Source: Saccharicrinis sp963675435 (lineage in GTDB: Bacteria; Bacteroidota; Bacteroidia; Bacteroidales; Marinilabiliaceae). From it: a DNA stretch of 64,000 nt. The stretch lies in the NCBI GenBank assembly GCA_963675435.1, contig OY776216.1, positions 4,092,001 through 4,156,000 on the forward strand. Direction: 5' to 3'. Below are positions 9,237 to 17,592 of the stretch, one piece after another; the stretch's first letter is position 1; each line of letters begins with the position of its first letter. The notes below the pieces were generated by a model. It worked only from the letters and a program-made list of their open reading frames with translations. It had not been told where the DNA came from and made no database searches. Made by a program: the position numbers and the translations under genes.

Positions 9237-9269
9237 GCAAAATACGTTATTTTTATCGTAAATAACAAA
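9237..9269 (-). promoter_or_regulatory. Promoter of rpmB-rpmG-DUF4295
   Basis: On the minus strand TTTG (9266-9269) is followed, after 21 bp, by TATTTTGC (9237-9244). This fits the Bacteroidota TTTG / TAnnTTTG arrangement about 40 bp upstream of rpmB. Confidence 0.6.
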
Positions 9270-9323
9270 TAAACGAGTAAGAAATATTTTATTTTTTTCA
9301 ATATTTAATACTTCTAACATAAA

Positions 9324-10517
9324 CTACTCCACAAATATTAATCCGGGATTGGTTCCTGTTAATGAACGACCTCCTTCCGGAGTTACTAAAAAAGTATTCT
9401 CAATACCTACCATTCCAATGCCTTCAATACCTTTTTTAGGTTCAACAGCAAACACCATGTTTTCAACCAATGGATCTTTAAATCCCTTTGCCAAAACTGG
9501 CATTTCATCCACTGTTAATCCAATTCCATGACCAATAAATTTAACTTGACGATTACCATACCCCATGAAATTCTTCTGAAAATCCGGGCTTAATTCATCC
9601 ATGATCGATTCATAAATTACTTCAGGAATATTTCCTGGTTTTAACATCGCAGCTACTTTATCCTGAATACTAACACATTGTTGATGAATTTTAATCACAT
9701 CTTTTGGCAACGATTCACCAAACATATAAGTCATGGTTTTGTCTGAATGATACCCATTTACTCCCAATCCCATATCTACAAAAACCAAATCACCTTTGGC
9801 TAATTTGCGTTTACGATTCCCCAGACTTGGAACAGCAGCACTTAATCCTCTGTTTCCTCCCGGTCCATCAAAATTTGTTGGATATAGAGAACTCTCTCCA
9901 AAACCCAACTGAGCCACAACAACCTCGGTATCATGCATTCCAAAACGGGCTGTACCATGATGTCCTTCTTTAACCATTACCTGATACAATTCTGCAGCCA
10001 GATCTGTTTCTGTCATACCTGCTCTAAGCATAGTTGGAACAATATCTTCTAAAACTCTGCGATGTATGGCTCCTGCCTCTTCAATATGCTTAATTTCCCA
10101 GTTACTCTTTACCGAACGTGTTTGAGCAATCTGAAAGTCAAGTGATTTATATGATTCAAACGGAAAATGTTTCTGAAATCGATGATAAGCTGCCAAAGGA
10201 ACAAATTCTGTTTCAAGGTAAACATGTTGGGGAAGTTTTGCATAATTATCAGCAGCATCCCTAAAACTTCCTATTGGTCTAATATCCTCAAATTCCGACT
10301 CTTTAGATGTTCTTTCGTAGCTTTTTCGAGCCCAAAGTATGGCATCCTTACCTTTTTCAATAATCAACACTCCATCTGCCATAGAACCTGCAAAATACAG
10401 CATATTAATTTTGCTAAAAACAACAGCTATTTCCCATTCCGGATGTTGTTGATCCATAATTTGACAAAATCGATTCATTCTCACCTTCAACTCTGAAGCT
10501 GGTATTATATCAGTCAT
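9324..10517 (-). CDS. M24 family metallopeptidase (Xaa-Pro aminopeptidase-like)
   Basis: A 397-residue cytosolic protein with an N-terminal creatinase-like domain (about 1-150) and a C-terminal pita-bread catalytic domain. Metal ligands can be traced: Asp in VFVDMGLGVNGYHSDKT (two Asp), His in GHGIGLTVDEMP, Glu in FAVEPKKG, and Glu in VGIENTFLV. This is the M24B pattern of aminopeptidase P and proline dipeptidase; the exact specificity cannot be read from sequence. It is monocistronic, with a TAAATTTG promoter box at 10537-10544 and its own AT-rich downstream gap before rpmB. Confidence 0.88.
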   Translation of the reverse strand: MTDIIPASELKVRMNRFCQIMDQQHPEWEIAVVFSKINMLYFAGSMADGVLIIEKGKDAILWARKSYERTSKESEFEDIRPIGSFRDAADNYAKLPQHVYLETEFVPLAAYHRFQKHFPFESYKSLDFQIAQTRSVKSNWEIKHIEEAGAIHRRVLEDIVPTMLRAGMTETDLAAELYQVMVKEGHHGTARFGMHDTEVVVAQLGFGESSLYPTNFDGPGGNRGLSAAVPSLGNRKRKLAKGDLVFVDMGLGVNGYHSDKTMTYMFGESLPKDVIKIHQQCVSIQDKVAAMLKPGNIPEVIYESIMDELSPDFQKNFMGYGNRQVKFIGHGIGLTVDEMPVLAKGFKDPLVENMVFAVEPKKGIEGIGMVGIENTFLVTPEGGRSLTGTNPGLIFVE

Positions 10518-10536
10518 ATTATAAAAATTTAAGGCT

Positions 10537-10544
10537 CAAATTTA
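10537..10544 (-). promoter_or_regulatory. Candidate -7 box for the M24 peptidase gene
   Basis: TAAATTTG on the minus strand, 20 bp upstream of the start codon, matches TAnnTTTG. Confidence 0.45.
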
Positions 10545-10778
10545 TCGTTTTGATATAAAACGAATTAGTTTTTTATATTAAACTTTATTAAAAGCAGGTA
10601 TTTTGCAGGGCAAATCTTTAATAGATAACTTTTTTGTCATGTATAATCATAAAAAATTACAGTTAAGTAGAGCTGCACTCCATTGGAACAACATTAATTT
10701 ATTCTGTATAAACAACTTGAATCATGATAAAAAAAAACGGTTCAATTTATGTTATAAGGCCTTTAAATACGAATAAAG

Positions 10779-10988
10779 ATGAAAACGAAATTAAAGGAAC
10801 TTACATTTTTAAAAGAAAGTTGGCTTGAAGAAAAGAAATTTATGGTATTCCAAAATAAAAAGGGTAAATTAAGAGCTGTAGAAGCTCATATCGTTCAAGT
10901 ATCTCTTTTAGCCATGGGTGACAAATTAAAAGCAAAAATTCGCATAAAAGATTGTTCAGGTAGAGAGATTGAAACGGTATACCTATAA
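10779..10988 (+). CDS. Small hypothetical protein, 69 aa
   Basis: I do not recognise this 69-residue frame. It is Lys/Glu-rich (MKTKLKELTFLKESWLEEKK), has no signal peptide or membrane helix, and the second half looks like alternating beta strands (GDKLKAKIRIKDCSGREIETVYL). A purine-rich AATAAAG immediately precedes the ATG. It stands alone between the M24 gene and the desaturase gene with about 260 bp of non-coding sequence on each side. The codon usage resembles its neighbours, which supports it weakly. Confidence 0.5.
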   Translation: MKTKLKELTFLKESWLEEKKFMVFQNKKGKLRAVEAHIVQVSLLAMGDKLKAKIRIKDCSGREIETVYL

Positions 10989-11250
10989 AATCCTCTACCT
11001 CTAATAAACCTATCTTTTACTCACAACATCTCATAACCACTAATATTCAAATCATTATCTAAATCCACTTCTTAAAATCATTACATTTCTTTTTAAATAA
11101 CGGTTTTAAAATTAATCGTAACGTTAAACAAGTAGTATTAATTAATGTTTATAAAATATATTACTTAATAAAGTTATATGAATTGTCTTATAAATAAGAT
11201 ATAAAGACCTTTTATTGTTACACCTATTCAAACTGAGACAAAATTTTAAA

Positions 11251-12264
11251 ATGGAACAAGAACAGAAAAAAAAGAACTCTAAACTACCTAACTGGATCGA
11301 AATTATTTCGAAATATAACAAGCCATCCATATCTAAAAGTGTATGGCAAATCATAAACTCATTTATTCCATATGTAGTACTATGGTTTCTGATGATAAAA
11401 AGCACTGAAGTATCATATTGGTTAACGCTTTTACTCTCTGTATTTGCTGCCGGTTTTTTAATTAGAATTTTTATCATTTTCCATGACTGTGTACATGGCG
11501 CCTTTTTTAAAAAGAGAAAATACAATAAATACGTGGGTGTATTTTTAGGCCTGTTTGCCTTTACGCCTTTTCACAGATGGCAAAACGACCATTTAATACA
11601 CCATAATACAGTTGGAAATTTAGATGAGCGAGGTATTGGCGATGTAAAAACCTTAACGGTTACTGAATATTTAAATCTATCGAAATGGAAAAGAATAAGA
11701 TATCGTATATACCGACACCCAATATTTTTATTTGGTATGGCTCCACTTTTACATTTTGGATTACAAAGCAGATTTACCGTGAAACGCTTACCTAAAAAAA
11801 TTAAAAAGTATGTTCATTTTACTAATCTGGCACTGGCTGTTCTTGTTGGTGGATTAATTTGGTTGTTGGGATGGAAAACCTATTTATTAATTCAGTTACC
11901 CGTTTTATACATTGCCACCAGTCATGGAGTTTGGTTGTTTTATGTACAGCACCAATTTGAGGGTGTAGTATGGACTAAAGCAACTAACTGGGATTACAAA
12001 ACTATGGCACTTGAAGGTTCGTCTTATTTTAAATTACCTATTCTACTACAATGGTTTACCGGAAATATAGGATTTCATCACATACATCATCTCTCTCCTA
12101 TTATTCCTTTTTATAACTTACCGAAATGTCATAAAGAGAATGAGCTTTTTCAAAAGATAAAACCTATCACTTTCTTTTCTGCTTTAAAATCTATGAAATT
12201 ACATTTGTGGGATGAAAAAAGGCAACAATTAATTGATTTCAAAGACATTGCTTACAACAATTAG
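11251..12264 (+). CDS. Membrane fatty acid desaturase
   Basis: A 337-residue integral membrane di-iron desaturase that would introduce a double bond into membrane acyl chains. The three histidine boxes are visible: HDCVH (78-82), HLIHH (114-118) and HHIHH near residue 277, with hydrophobic pairs between them. The spacing is that of the acyl-lipid DesA/FAD2-type family. I chose the ATG at 11251 because the upstream in-frame ATG at 11215 adds only 12 residues (LHLFKLRQNFK) and an acidic/basic MEQEQKKK start is more usual. It lies alone, 81 bp before the pseudouridine synthase gene. Regiospecificity is not predictable. Confidence 0.88.
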   Translation: MEQEQKKKNSKLPNWIEIISKYNKPSISKSVWQIINSFIPYVVLWFLMIKSTEVSYWLTLLLSVFAAGFLIRIFIIFHDCVHGAFFKKRKYNKYVGVFLGLFAFTPFHRWQNDHLIHHNTVGNLDERGIGDVKTLTVTEYLNLSKWKRIRYRIYRHPIFLFGMAPLLHFGLQSRFTVKRLPKKIKKYVHFTNLALAVLVGGLIWLLGWKTYLLIQLPVLYIATSHGVWLFYVQHQFEGVVWTKATNWDYKTMALEGSSYFKLPILLQWFTGNIGFHHIHHLSPIIPFYNLPKCHKENELFQKIKPITFFSALKSMKLHLWDEKRQQLIDFKDIAYNN

Positions 12265-12305
12265 CATAAAAAGCAATTACCAATTCATCTTGATTGTAAA
12301 GTTTC

Positions 12306-12313
12306 TATCTTTG
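12306..12313 (+). promoter_or_regulatory. Candidate -7 box upstream of the pseudouridine synthase gene
   Basis: TATCTTTG, followed by CGGCC, lies 32 bp before the ATG. The extension TTTGCGGCC is identical to that upstream of the ABC-F gene at 22475-22487. Confidence 0.5.
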
Positions 12314-12345
12314 CGGCCTGATTACAAAAAATAGTCATAAGCCCA

Positions 12346-13026
12346 ATGCTACAAATAATATATCAAGATGAATTTATGGTTGTGATTAATAAGCCTCATG
12401 GCTTATTGGTACATAGAAGTCCGATAGCTGCCGATGCAGAAGAATTTGCCATGCAGATACTCCGAGATCAACTTCAGCAAAAAGTATTTCCAGTACATCG
12501 TATCGACCGCAAAACATCGGGTTTATTATTATTTGGATTAAGCAGTGAGGCTGCTAAAAAAATTCAGGCTCATCTTGAAAACAATGAAACTCAAAAAACA
12601 TATTTAGCTATTGTTAGAGGATACTTCCCTGATGCAATTGAAGTGGATCATCCTTTAACTAATGATAAAGGCAAAACTCAAGATGCTTTTACCTCTTTTA
12701 AAACACTAAAAAGAACTGAGCTTGATATTCCTTTTGGAAAATTTACAACCTCTCGCTATTCTTTGATAGAGGCCTACCCCAAAACCGGTAGAATGCACCA
12801 AATACGCAAACACTTAAATCATTTACGTTACCCGATTATAGGTGATCGCCCGCATGGTTGTAACAAGCAAAACAGGTTATTTAAGGAGCAATGGAATATG
12901 ACAACCATGCTATTACATGCTCAAAAAATTACGATTAAGCATCCCTATACCAACAATACAATGCGGTTAGAAGCTCCTTTATTTGAAACCTTTTCTGAAA
13001 TGATTACTACGTTAAAGTTGAATTAA
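12346..13026 (+). CDS. RluA-family pseudouridine synthase (TruC-like)
   Basis: A 226-residue RNA pseudouridine synthase. It has the RluA-family catalytic loop HRIDRKTSGLLLF (Asp about residue 54), then KTYLAIVRGY, and a C-terminal LIEAYPKTGRMHQIRKHLNHLRYPIIGD motif. The TSRYSLIEAYPKTGR segment and short length without an S4 domain resemble TruC, which modifies U65 of tRNA, more than RluA/C/D. The target assignment is inference. It is followed within a few bases by the 13031-13297 inverted-repeat element. Confidence 0.85.
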   Translation: MLQIIYQDEFMVVINKPHGLLVHRSPIAADAEEFAMQILRDQLQQKVFPVHRIDRKTSGLLLFGLSSEAAKKIQAHLENNETQKTYLAIVRGYFPDAIEVDHPLTNDKGKTQDAFTSFKTLKRTELDIPFGKFTTSRYSLIEAYPKTGRMHQIRKHLNHLRYPIIGDRPHGCNKQNRLFKEQWNMTTMLLHAQKITIKHPYTNNTMRLEAPLFETFSEMITTLKLN

Positions 13027-13030
13027 CAAC

Positions 13031-13297
13031 CTTATTAACCCGAGTTCGATTAAAATTAAAGAGCTCAGATTTTATTAAAATGCTGATATACAAGGCAAAT
13101 TCTTCAACCATAGCGAGCTATGGTTGAAGAATTTAACGAAGTAGATTAGTATTTTAATAGAAAGCCACATATAAACAACGATTTTCTGCTTCATATTTGT
13201 TTGACATAGCCCGCTATGACTTCACAAATATTCATTGAAACTCATTATTTATTAGCGGTCTGAGCCAATAATTTTATATCGAACTCGGGTTAATAAG
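13031..13297. mobile_element. MITE-like inverted-repeat element with two internal palindromes
   Basis: A 267-bp non-coding unit bounded by perfect 20-bp inverted repeats (CTTATTAACCCGAGTTCGAT at 13031-13050 and its complement at 13278-13297). The similarity continues imperfectly inward for about 20 more bases (TAAAATTA, GCTCAGA). Inside is a perfect 38-bp palindrome at 13097-13134 (18-bp arms, 2-nt centre) within an imperfect longer stem, and a second imperfect hairpin at 13191-13235. Both hairpins centre on CATAGC-NN-GCTATG. No reading frame of note is present. The structure fits a non-autonomous transposon or REP-like element; no obvious target duplication was found. Confidence 0.65.
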
Positions 13298-13536
13298 ACA
13301 CCACTACTGCAGTTTTGTTAGTATCAACCTGCACTCTAATTTGTGGTAACTTTGATTTGTATACACAACTTGTTAGCCATGTGTTCGGGTTCTATAATCC
13401 TATGCCTATCCGAACACAACCCGAACACAACCCTATGCCACCCGAACGTGACCCGAACGCGCCCCTAAGCCATATCCCAACAGTTCCCATAACCTATCAT
13501 TTTATGTTAAATTTTTACTTAATTAAAGTCCTGCTT
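13298..13536. repeat. Intergenic stretch with CCCGAAC repeat cluster
   Basis: This non-coding stretch holds a GC-richer island at 13381-13459 unlike its surroundings. CCGAACAC occurs at 13410 and 13421 and CCCGAACG at 13441 and 13452, and GTGTTCGGGTT (13381-13391) pairs with AACCCGAACAC (13418-13428) as an 11-bp inverted repeat. A 76-codon open frame spans it, but its composition follows the repeat and I do not call it a gene. Confidence 0.45.
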
Positions 13537-14583
13537 CTATTTTAGTCCAAAAAAAGGTCGAAGTACTTTAGTCCTTCTGATTAATTCATAGCTGGTAAAA
13601 CAACCTAAAAAGCTAAACACCACAACAGTTAACAACTTAATAAAAACATTGAAAGCCAGAGGAAGAATGATTAAAGATCCCAGGTATAAAAATATCATAT
13701 GTAAAATATAAACAGGATATGCTCCCTTACTTAAATATGTTAATATTTTACCTGGCTTGTTCAGATATTTATAAGCAAATGCAAATATGGCATATATCCA
13801 GGTAAGAGATTCTAGTGCAATCATATAAGCTGGAGCTTTTAAATTAAAAACGAATAAACGTATGCCATAAAGAAATAAGGCTAAAAAGAAGCTAACAAAC
13901 CTGTATTTACATACTGTTTTCCAAAAAACATCACCTACCATAACAAAACAATAGCCAAAAAAGAACGAAAGAAAACCAAGTGCAAAACCATGCCATGTCA
14001 TTGCATACAATTCATAAGGATTGGGTTTTATCAATATTGTTTCGAGCATAAATGGAACTGCTATTAAATATAAGCCAAACGGATTATTTAATACTTTAGA
14101 TAAAATTTGTTTCAGTCTGTTATTCACATTTTTTTTTAATACATAAAACAAAGGAGATAATACTAAAACATAAATAAAAATATTAGCTAAAAACCATAGA
14201 TGTCCTCTTCCTGGCATATACCTGAAATCCTGCATATAAAACTTTTGCCAAATAAATATATGAATAGGCACAATAACCACAACACCAAAAACAAAAGGTA
14301 TTAAGATTCGCCTTGTTCTTTCAAATAACAGTTCTTTTATATTTCTTTTACGCATGGCAAAAAAAACACCCATACCGGAAATAAAAAACAGCAACGGAAT
14401 TCGCCAAACATTAAGCATGGTCATAGGCTTCCATAATCCTTCAATAGATTCACTACTTTGGATAAAACCAATAAACATTCCCCAGGGTTGAAAAACAATG
14501 GCTATATGATAAATAAGCAACAAACCTATAGCAATTACTCTTAACCAATCTATATCGTATCTTCTGTTTTGTGTTTCCATCAT
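13537..14583 (-). CDS. Acyltransferase family 3 membrane protein
   Basis: A 348-residue polytopic protein with about ten membrane helices. The start (RRYDIDWLRVIAIGLLLIYH) carries the Arg-x10-His pattern of acyltransferase family 3, and RIPLLFFISGMGVFFA plus RGHLWFLANIF match the OpgC/MdoC-like glucan-modifying branch. Such enzymes O-acylate surface sugars. Two tandem ATGs (ending 14583 and 14580) were preferred to an upstream ATG at 14634 because the extra 17 residues precede the conserved family start. It stands alone on the minus strand; the acceptor cannot be predicted. Confidence 0.8.
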   Translation of the reverse strand: MMETQNRRYDIDWLRVIAIGLLLIYHIAIVFQPWGMFIGFIQSSESIEGLWKPMTMLNVWRIPLLFFISGMGVFFAMRKRNIKELLFERTRRILIPFVFGVVVIVPIHIFIWQKFYMQDFRYMPGRGHLWFLANIFIYVLVLSPLFYVLKKNVNNRLKQILSKVLNNPFGLYLIAVPFMLETILIKPNPYELYAMTWHGFALGFLSFFFGYCFVMVGDVFWKTVCKYRFVSFFLALFLYGIRLFVFNLKAPAYMIALESLTWIYAIFAFAYKYLNKPGKILTYLSKGAYPVYILHMIFLYLGSLIILPLAFNVFIKLLTVVVFSFLGCFTSYELIRRTKVLRPFFGLK

Positions 14584-14674
14584 ATTAAAATTTAAAAGTG
14601 AATAATTATGAATAGTTGATATGTAAATGATCATTCTTTGTAAAACAAGTCCAACAACATATCAACCATAAAAA

Positions 14675-15274
14675 CTACTCTACACTGCTATTTTGTAACA
14701 TTTCTGCAACAACTGGTCTGGTTGCTTCAATCTGTTCATAGTCAAATTTTAAGCCTAGAGAACCTAGTTGCTGAAGCAGAAAATCGTATATAGGCTTAAC
14801 ATCACGAAAAGGACCGGATACAGACTGTAGTGCAGTTACTCCCTGACCGTTTAATGCATTAATATTGGCGCCATTTGCTATTAATGATTTTACAATTTCT
14901 GTGTGACAGAAAAATGCAGCTACATGCAAAGGTGTTGAGCCATCATTATTAACCATATTCAAATCAGCTCCGGCTTTAATAAGCGCTTTTGCAACTTCTG
15001 TTTTGCCAAAAACACAAGCTGTTAACAGAGGTGTAGATCCACCTAAAGGTTCTTTTGTATTTAAATTAGTTCCTGCCTTAATATGCTGTTCTACTGCTGC
15101 AAGATTCCCCATATATGCTGCTGTATTTAAATCAATATCTGGAGCTTTAACTTGCTTTGTAACATTTTCAGCATGCTGATTATTTGTAGAACCAGCATTA
15201 CATGATATTAATAAAGAGGTTGTGAATAACATCATTATTAAAACATTTGCGGTAATTAAAATTGTTGATTTCAT
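14675..15274 (-). CDS. Ankyrin repeat lipoprotein
   Basis: A 199-residue protein with an N-terminal lipoprotein signal (hydrophobic stretch ending LLISC, lipidated Cys about residue 25) and three to four ankyrin repeats (GGSTPLLTACVFGKTEVAKAL, DGSTPLHVAAFFCHTEIVKSL and flanking units). It should be anchored in the periplasm or outer membrane. The ATG at 15274 was chosen because it starts the signal peptide; the longer frame adds 23 polar residues. It diverges from the AraC/TolB/TPR regulator gene across 212 bp that hold a 17-bp direct repeat, so control by that regulator is likely. Confidence 0.8.
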   Translation of the reverse strand: MKSTILITANVLIMMLFTTSLLISCNAGSTNNQHAENVTKQVKAPDIDLNTAAYMGNLAAVEQHIKAGTNLNTKEPLGGSTPLLTACVFGKTEVAKALIKAGADLNMVNNDGSTPLHVAAFFCHTEIVKSLIANGANINALNGQGVTALQSVSGPFRDVKPIYDFLLQQLGSLGLKFDYEQIEATRPVVAEMLQNSSVE

Positions 15275-15391
15275 GATTGTAATTTTTAGTTGATTTTGAA
15301 CGTTTAATCTGATACTGTAAAGTTCAATAATGCTGTGATGCACTATTAATCAACTATGCAGACAATAACATAAAGTTTTAGTATTCAATAA

Positions 15392-15428
15392 AAATTATGA
15401 TGCATACCTATAAATTATGATGCAAACC
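15392..15428. promoter_or_regulatory. Direct-repeat operator candidate in divergent promoter region
   Basis: AAATTATGATGCATACC (15392-15408) and AAATTATGATGCAAACC (15412-15428) match at 16 of 17 bases and are spaced exactly 20 bp, two helical turns, a geometry typical for AraC-type sites. CATAATGCAT follows at 15428-15437. The site lies 59 bp upstream of the regulator start at 15487 and about 120 bp from the ankyrin gene. Confidence 0.6.
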
Positions 15429-15486
15429 ATAATGCATGAGGTATTATTTCACAAAATATTTTATCTTACAACCAATACTTTTTAAT

Positions 15487-17544
15487 ATGAATAACGACTC
15501 GCTTTTTAAAGATGATTTTCTAATAAAACTCAAAGAAATTATTGAGGATAAAATATCTGATTCGCAATTTGGAGTAGCTGAATTAGCCGATCATATTGGA
15601 ATAAGTCGTTCTAATCTACTCCGAAAAGTAAAAAAAATAAGCAATTTATCTGCTAGTCAATTTATTAATCGGGTCAGGTTACAAAAAGCTGTTGACCTGT
15701 TAAATGAAGGTAGTTTAACGGTTTCGGAAATTGGTTGTGAAGTTGGTTTTGGAAGTACCTCCTATTTTATTAAATGCTTTCGGGAACAATATGGCTATTC
15801 GCCGGGTGAATATGGCAAGCAAAAAGAAGAGGATATTAGCCATGAACCGAATAAAAAAAATAAACCTAAATTAAATTACATTACCACAGTTATTACTGTA
15901 GTAGGATTAATAATTCTGACACTTTTATTTTTTATTAATCCCTTTCAAAGAAGAGAAGTTGACAAAGAGAAGTCTATTGCTGTATTACCATTTATAAATG
16001 ACAGTAACGACTCCAGTAATGTATATATCGTTAACGGACTGATGGAGTCCATTCTAAATAACTTTCAAAAAATAGAAAACATGAGGGTTATTAGCCGAAC
16101 TTCAGTTGAAAAATACAGAAATACAAAAAAAACGATTCCAGAAATAGCACGTGAGTTAAACGTTAGCTATTTTGTTGAAGGAAGTGGACAAAAAGTAGGG
16201 AACAAAATATTATTGAACGTTCAGCTTATTGATGCCAACAATGATAAACATTTATGGGCTGCACAATATAAACGTGAAGTAAAAGATATATTTGAATTAC
16301 AAAACAACATTGCCCAAACCATTGCCAACGAAGTTAAGGTAATTATTACTCCTGAGGAGAAGCAACGAATAGAGCGTATACCAACCAATAGCATTGAAGC
16401 CTATGATAATTATCTAAAGGGATTAGAATATATTAGAAACGAAACCGGTGAAGGTTTAAAAGAATCCATTATATGGTTTAAAAAGGCAATAGAACATGAT
16501 TCAGAGTTTGCAGAACCATATGCCTATATTGCCATTGCCTATTATTACATGGATGTTTTGCAAGCCGATAAACAACACCTAAAAGAATTAAATGAATATG
16601 CCGACAAGGCCATGTTGTATAATTCTGGAATTCCGGAAAGTTTAATCGCCAAAGGTCTTTTTTATATGAATTTAGGGGAATATGCTAAAGCACTACCTCA
16701 TTTTGAAAAAGCTCATAAATACAGTCCTAATTCGGCCTGGATCATTAATTTTTTATCTGATTTTTATACTACCTATCAACCTGACAGTCAGAAATACCTT
16801 GAGTATGCGCTAAAAGGCGAACGACTTAATATAGCTGCAAATGATTCTGTAACTGCTTCTGTTCTTTATTTACACCTGAGTAATTCACTTATTCAAAATG
16901 CATTTTTGGATCAGGCTTTAAAATACATTAACAAAGCACTGGATTACAATCCCCATAATATTTCTGCTTACTACGTTAAAGCTTATATTCTTTTCGGGAT
17001 TAATAAGGATTTGAATGAAACCAAAAACCTACTGTTGGAAACTTATAAGATGGATACGACCAGACTTGATGTATTGCAGGAAGTGGGCAAATTATATTAT
17101 ATGTTAGGAGATTACAAATCCTCGTATAAATACTACAAAAAGTTTGATAGCAGACGTATTCAATACCAAATGGATATTTTTTGGTATGAGAACATCAAGA
17201 TAAGTTATGTTTTTGATAAAAATAATGACACTGAAAGAGCCAACAAATTATTTGAAATATATAAAACAAGAGCATCTCAGGATGAGTCCATTTACAAAGA
17301 CGTTATGTTATCGGCAAGCTATATTACTGAAGGTAATTTGGATAAAGCCATAGAATCTTTGAAAAAATTCTCTGAGCATGAGCACTATCACTATTGGACT
17401 ATTCTGTTTTATAAACTCGATCCCATATCTAAAGAAATACAGAAGCATCCGGAGTTTGATAAAGTGTGGAAGAACATAGAAAAGAACTTTTGGAAAAATC
17501 ATAATCAGATTGAAGAAGTTTTAAAAGAAAAAAATCTACTATAA
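15487..17544 (+). CDS. Membrane-spanning AraC/TolB-like/TPR regulator
   Basis: A 685-residue one-component regulator. Residues 5-110 form an AraC/XylS double helix-turn-helix (GVAELADHIGISRSNLLRKVKK; VSEIGCEVGFGSTSYFIKCFREQYGYSPGEY), 130-152 a single membrane helix, 163-300 a TolB/FlgO-like domain (KSIAVLPF, RVISRTSVEKY, LNVQLIDANNDKHLW), and about 330-680 TPR repeats. DNA binding would be cytosolic and sensing periplasmic, a layout analogous to CadC/ToxR but with an AraC head. I chose ATG 15487 because it precedes the conserved part; an upstream ATG at 15436 would add 17 hydrophobic residues and overlap the operator side. The neighbour 17593-18162 is convergent and need not be a target. Confidence 0.85.
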   Translation: MNNDSLFKDDFLIKLKEIIEDKISDSQFGVAELADHIGISRSNLLRKVKKISNLSASQFINRVRLQKAVDLLNEGSLTVSEIGCEVGFGSTSYFIKCFREQYGYSPGEYGKQKEEDISHEPNKKNKPKLNYITTVITVVGLIILTLLFFINPFQRREVDKEKSIAVLPFINDSNDSSNVYIVNGLMESILNNFQKIENMRVISRTSVEKYRNTKKTIPEIARELNVSYFVEGSGQKVGNKILLNVQLIDANNDKHLWAAQYKREVKDIFELQNNIAQTIANEVKVIITPEEKQRIERIPTNSIEAYDNYLKGLEYIRNETGEGLKESIIWFKKAIEHDSEFAEPYAYIAIAYYYMDVLQADKQHLKELNEYADKAMLYNSGIPESLIAKGLFYMNLGEYAKALPHFEKAHKYSPNSAWIINFLSDFYTTYQPDSQKYLEYALKGERLNIAANDSVTASVLYLHLSNSLIQNAFLDQALKYINKALDYNPHNISAYYVKAYILFGINKDLNETKNLLLETYKMDTTRLDVLQEVGKLYYMLGDYKSSYKYYKKFDSRRIQYQMDIFWYENIKISYVFDKNNDTERANKLFEIYKTRASQDESIYKDVMLSASYITEGNLDKAIESLKKFSEHEHYHYWTILFYKLDPISKEIQKHPEFDKVWKNIEKNFWKNHNQIEEVLKEKNLL

Positions 17545-17592
17545 AGAAGTATTGATTTAGCTTCAACGCCTACAATGAATGTTATACTTTTA

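Noticed and set aside
9704..9973. 89-codon frame opposite the M24 peptidase gene
   Set aside because: It is antisense to a well-supported conserved gene and has no domain features; similar antisense frames occur throughout the window and were left out.
10724..10828. 34-codon frame (start MIKKNGSIYVIR) overlapping the 69-residue gene in another frame
   Set aside because: Too short, overlaps a better candidate, and no supporting signal.
13097..13134. Possible CRISPR repeat
   Set aside because: Palindromic but single; no array of repeats and spacers and no cas genes in the window.
13315..13545. 76-codon open frame across the CCCGAAC cluster (proline-rich)
   Set aside because: Its composition follows the repeat, it lacks a recognisable domain, and it overlaps the end of the acyltransferase gene on the other strand.
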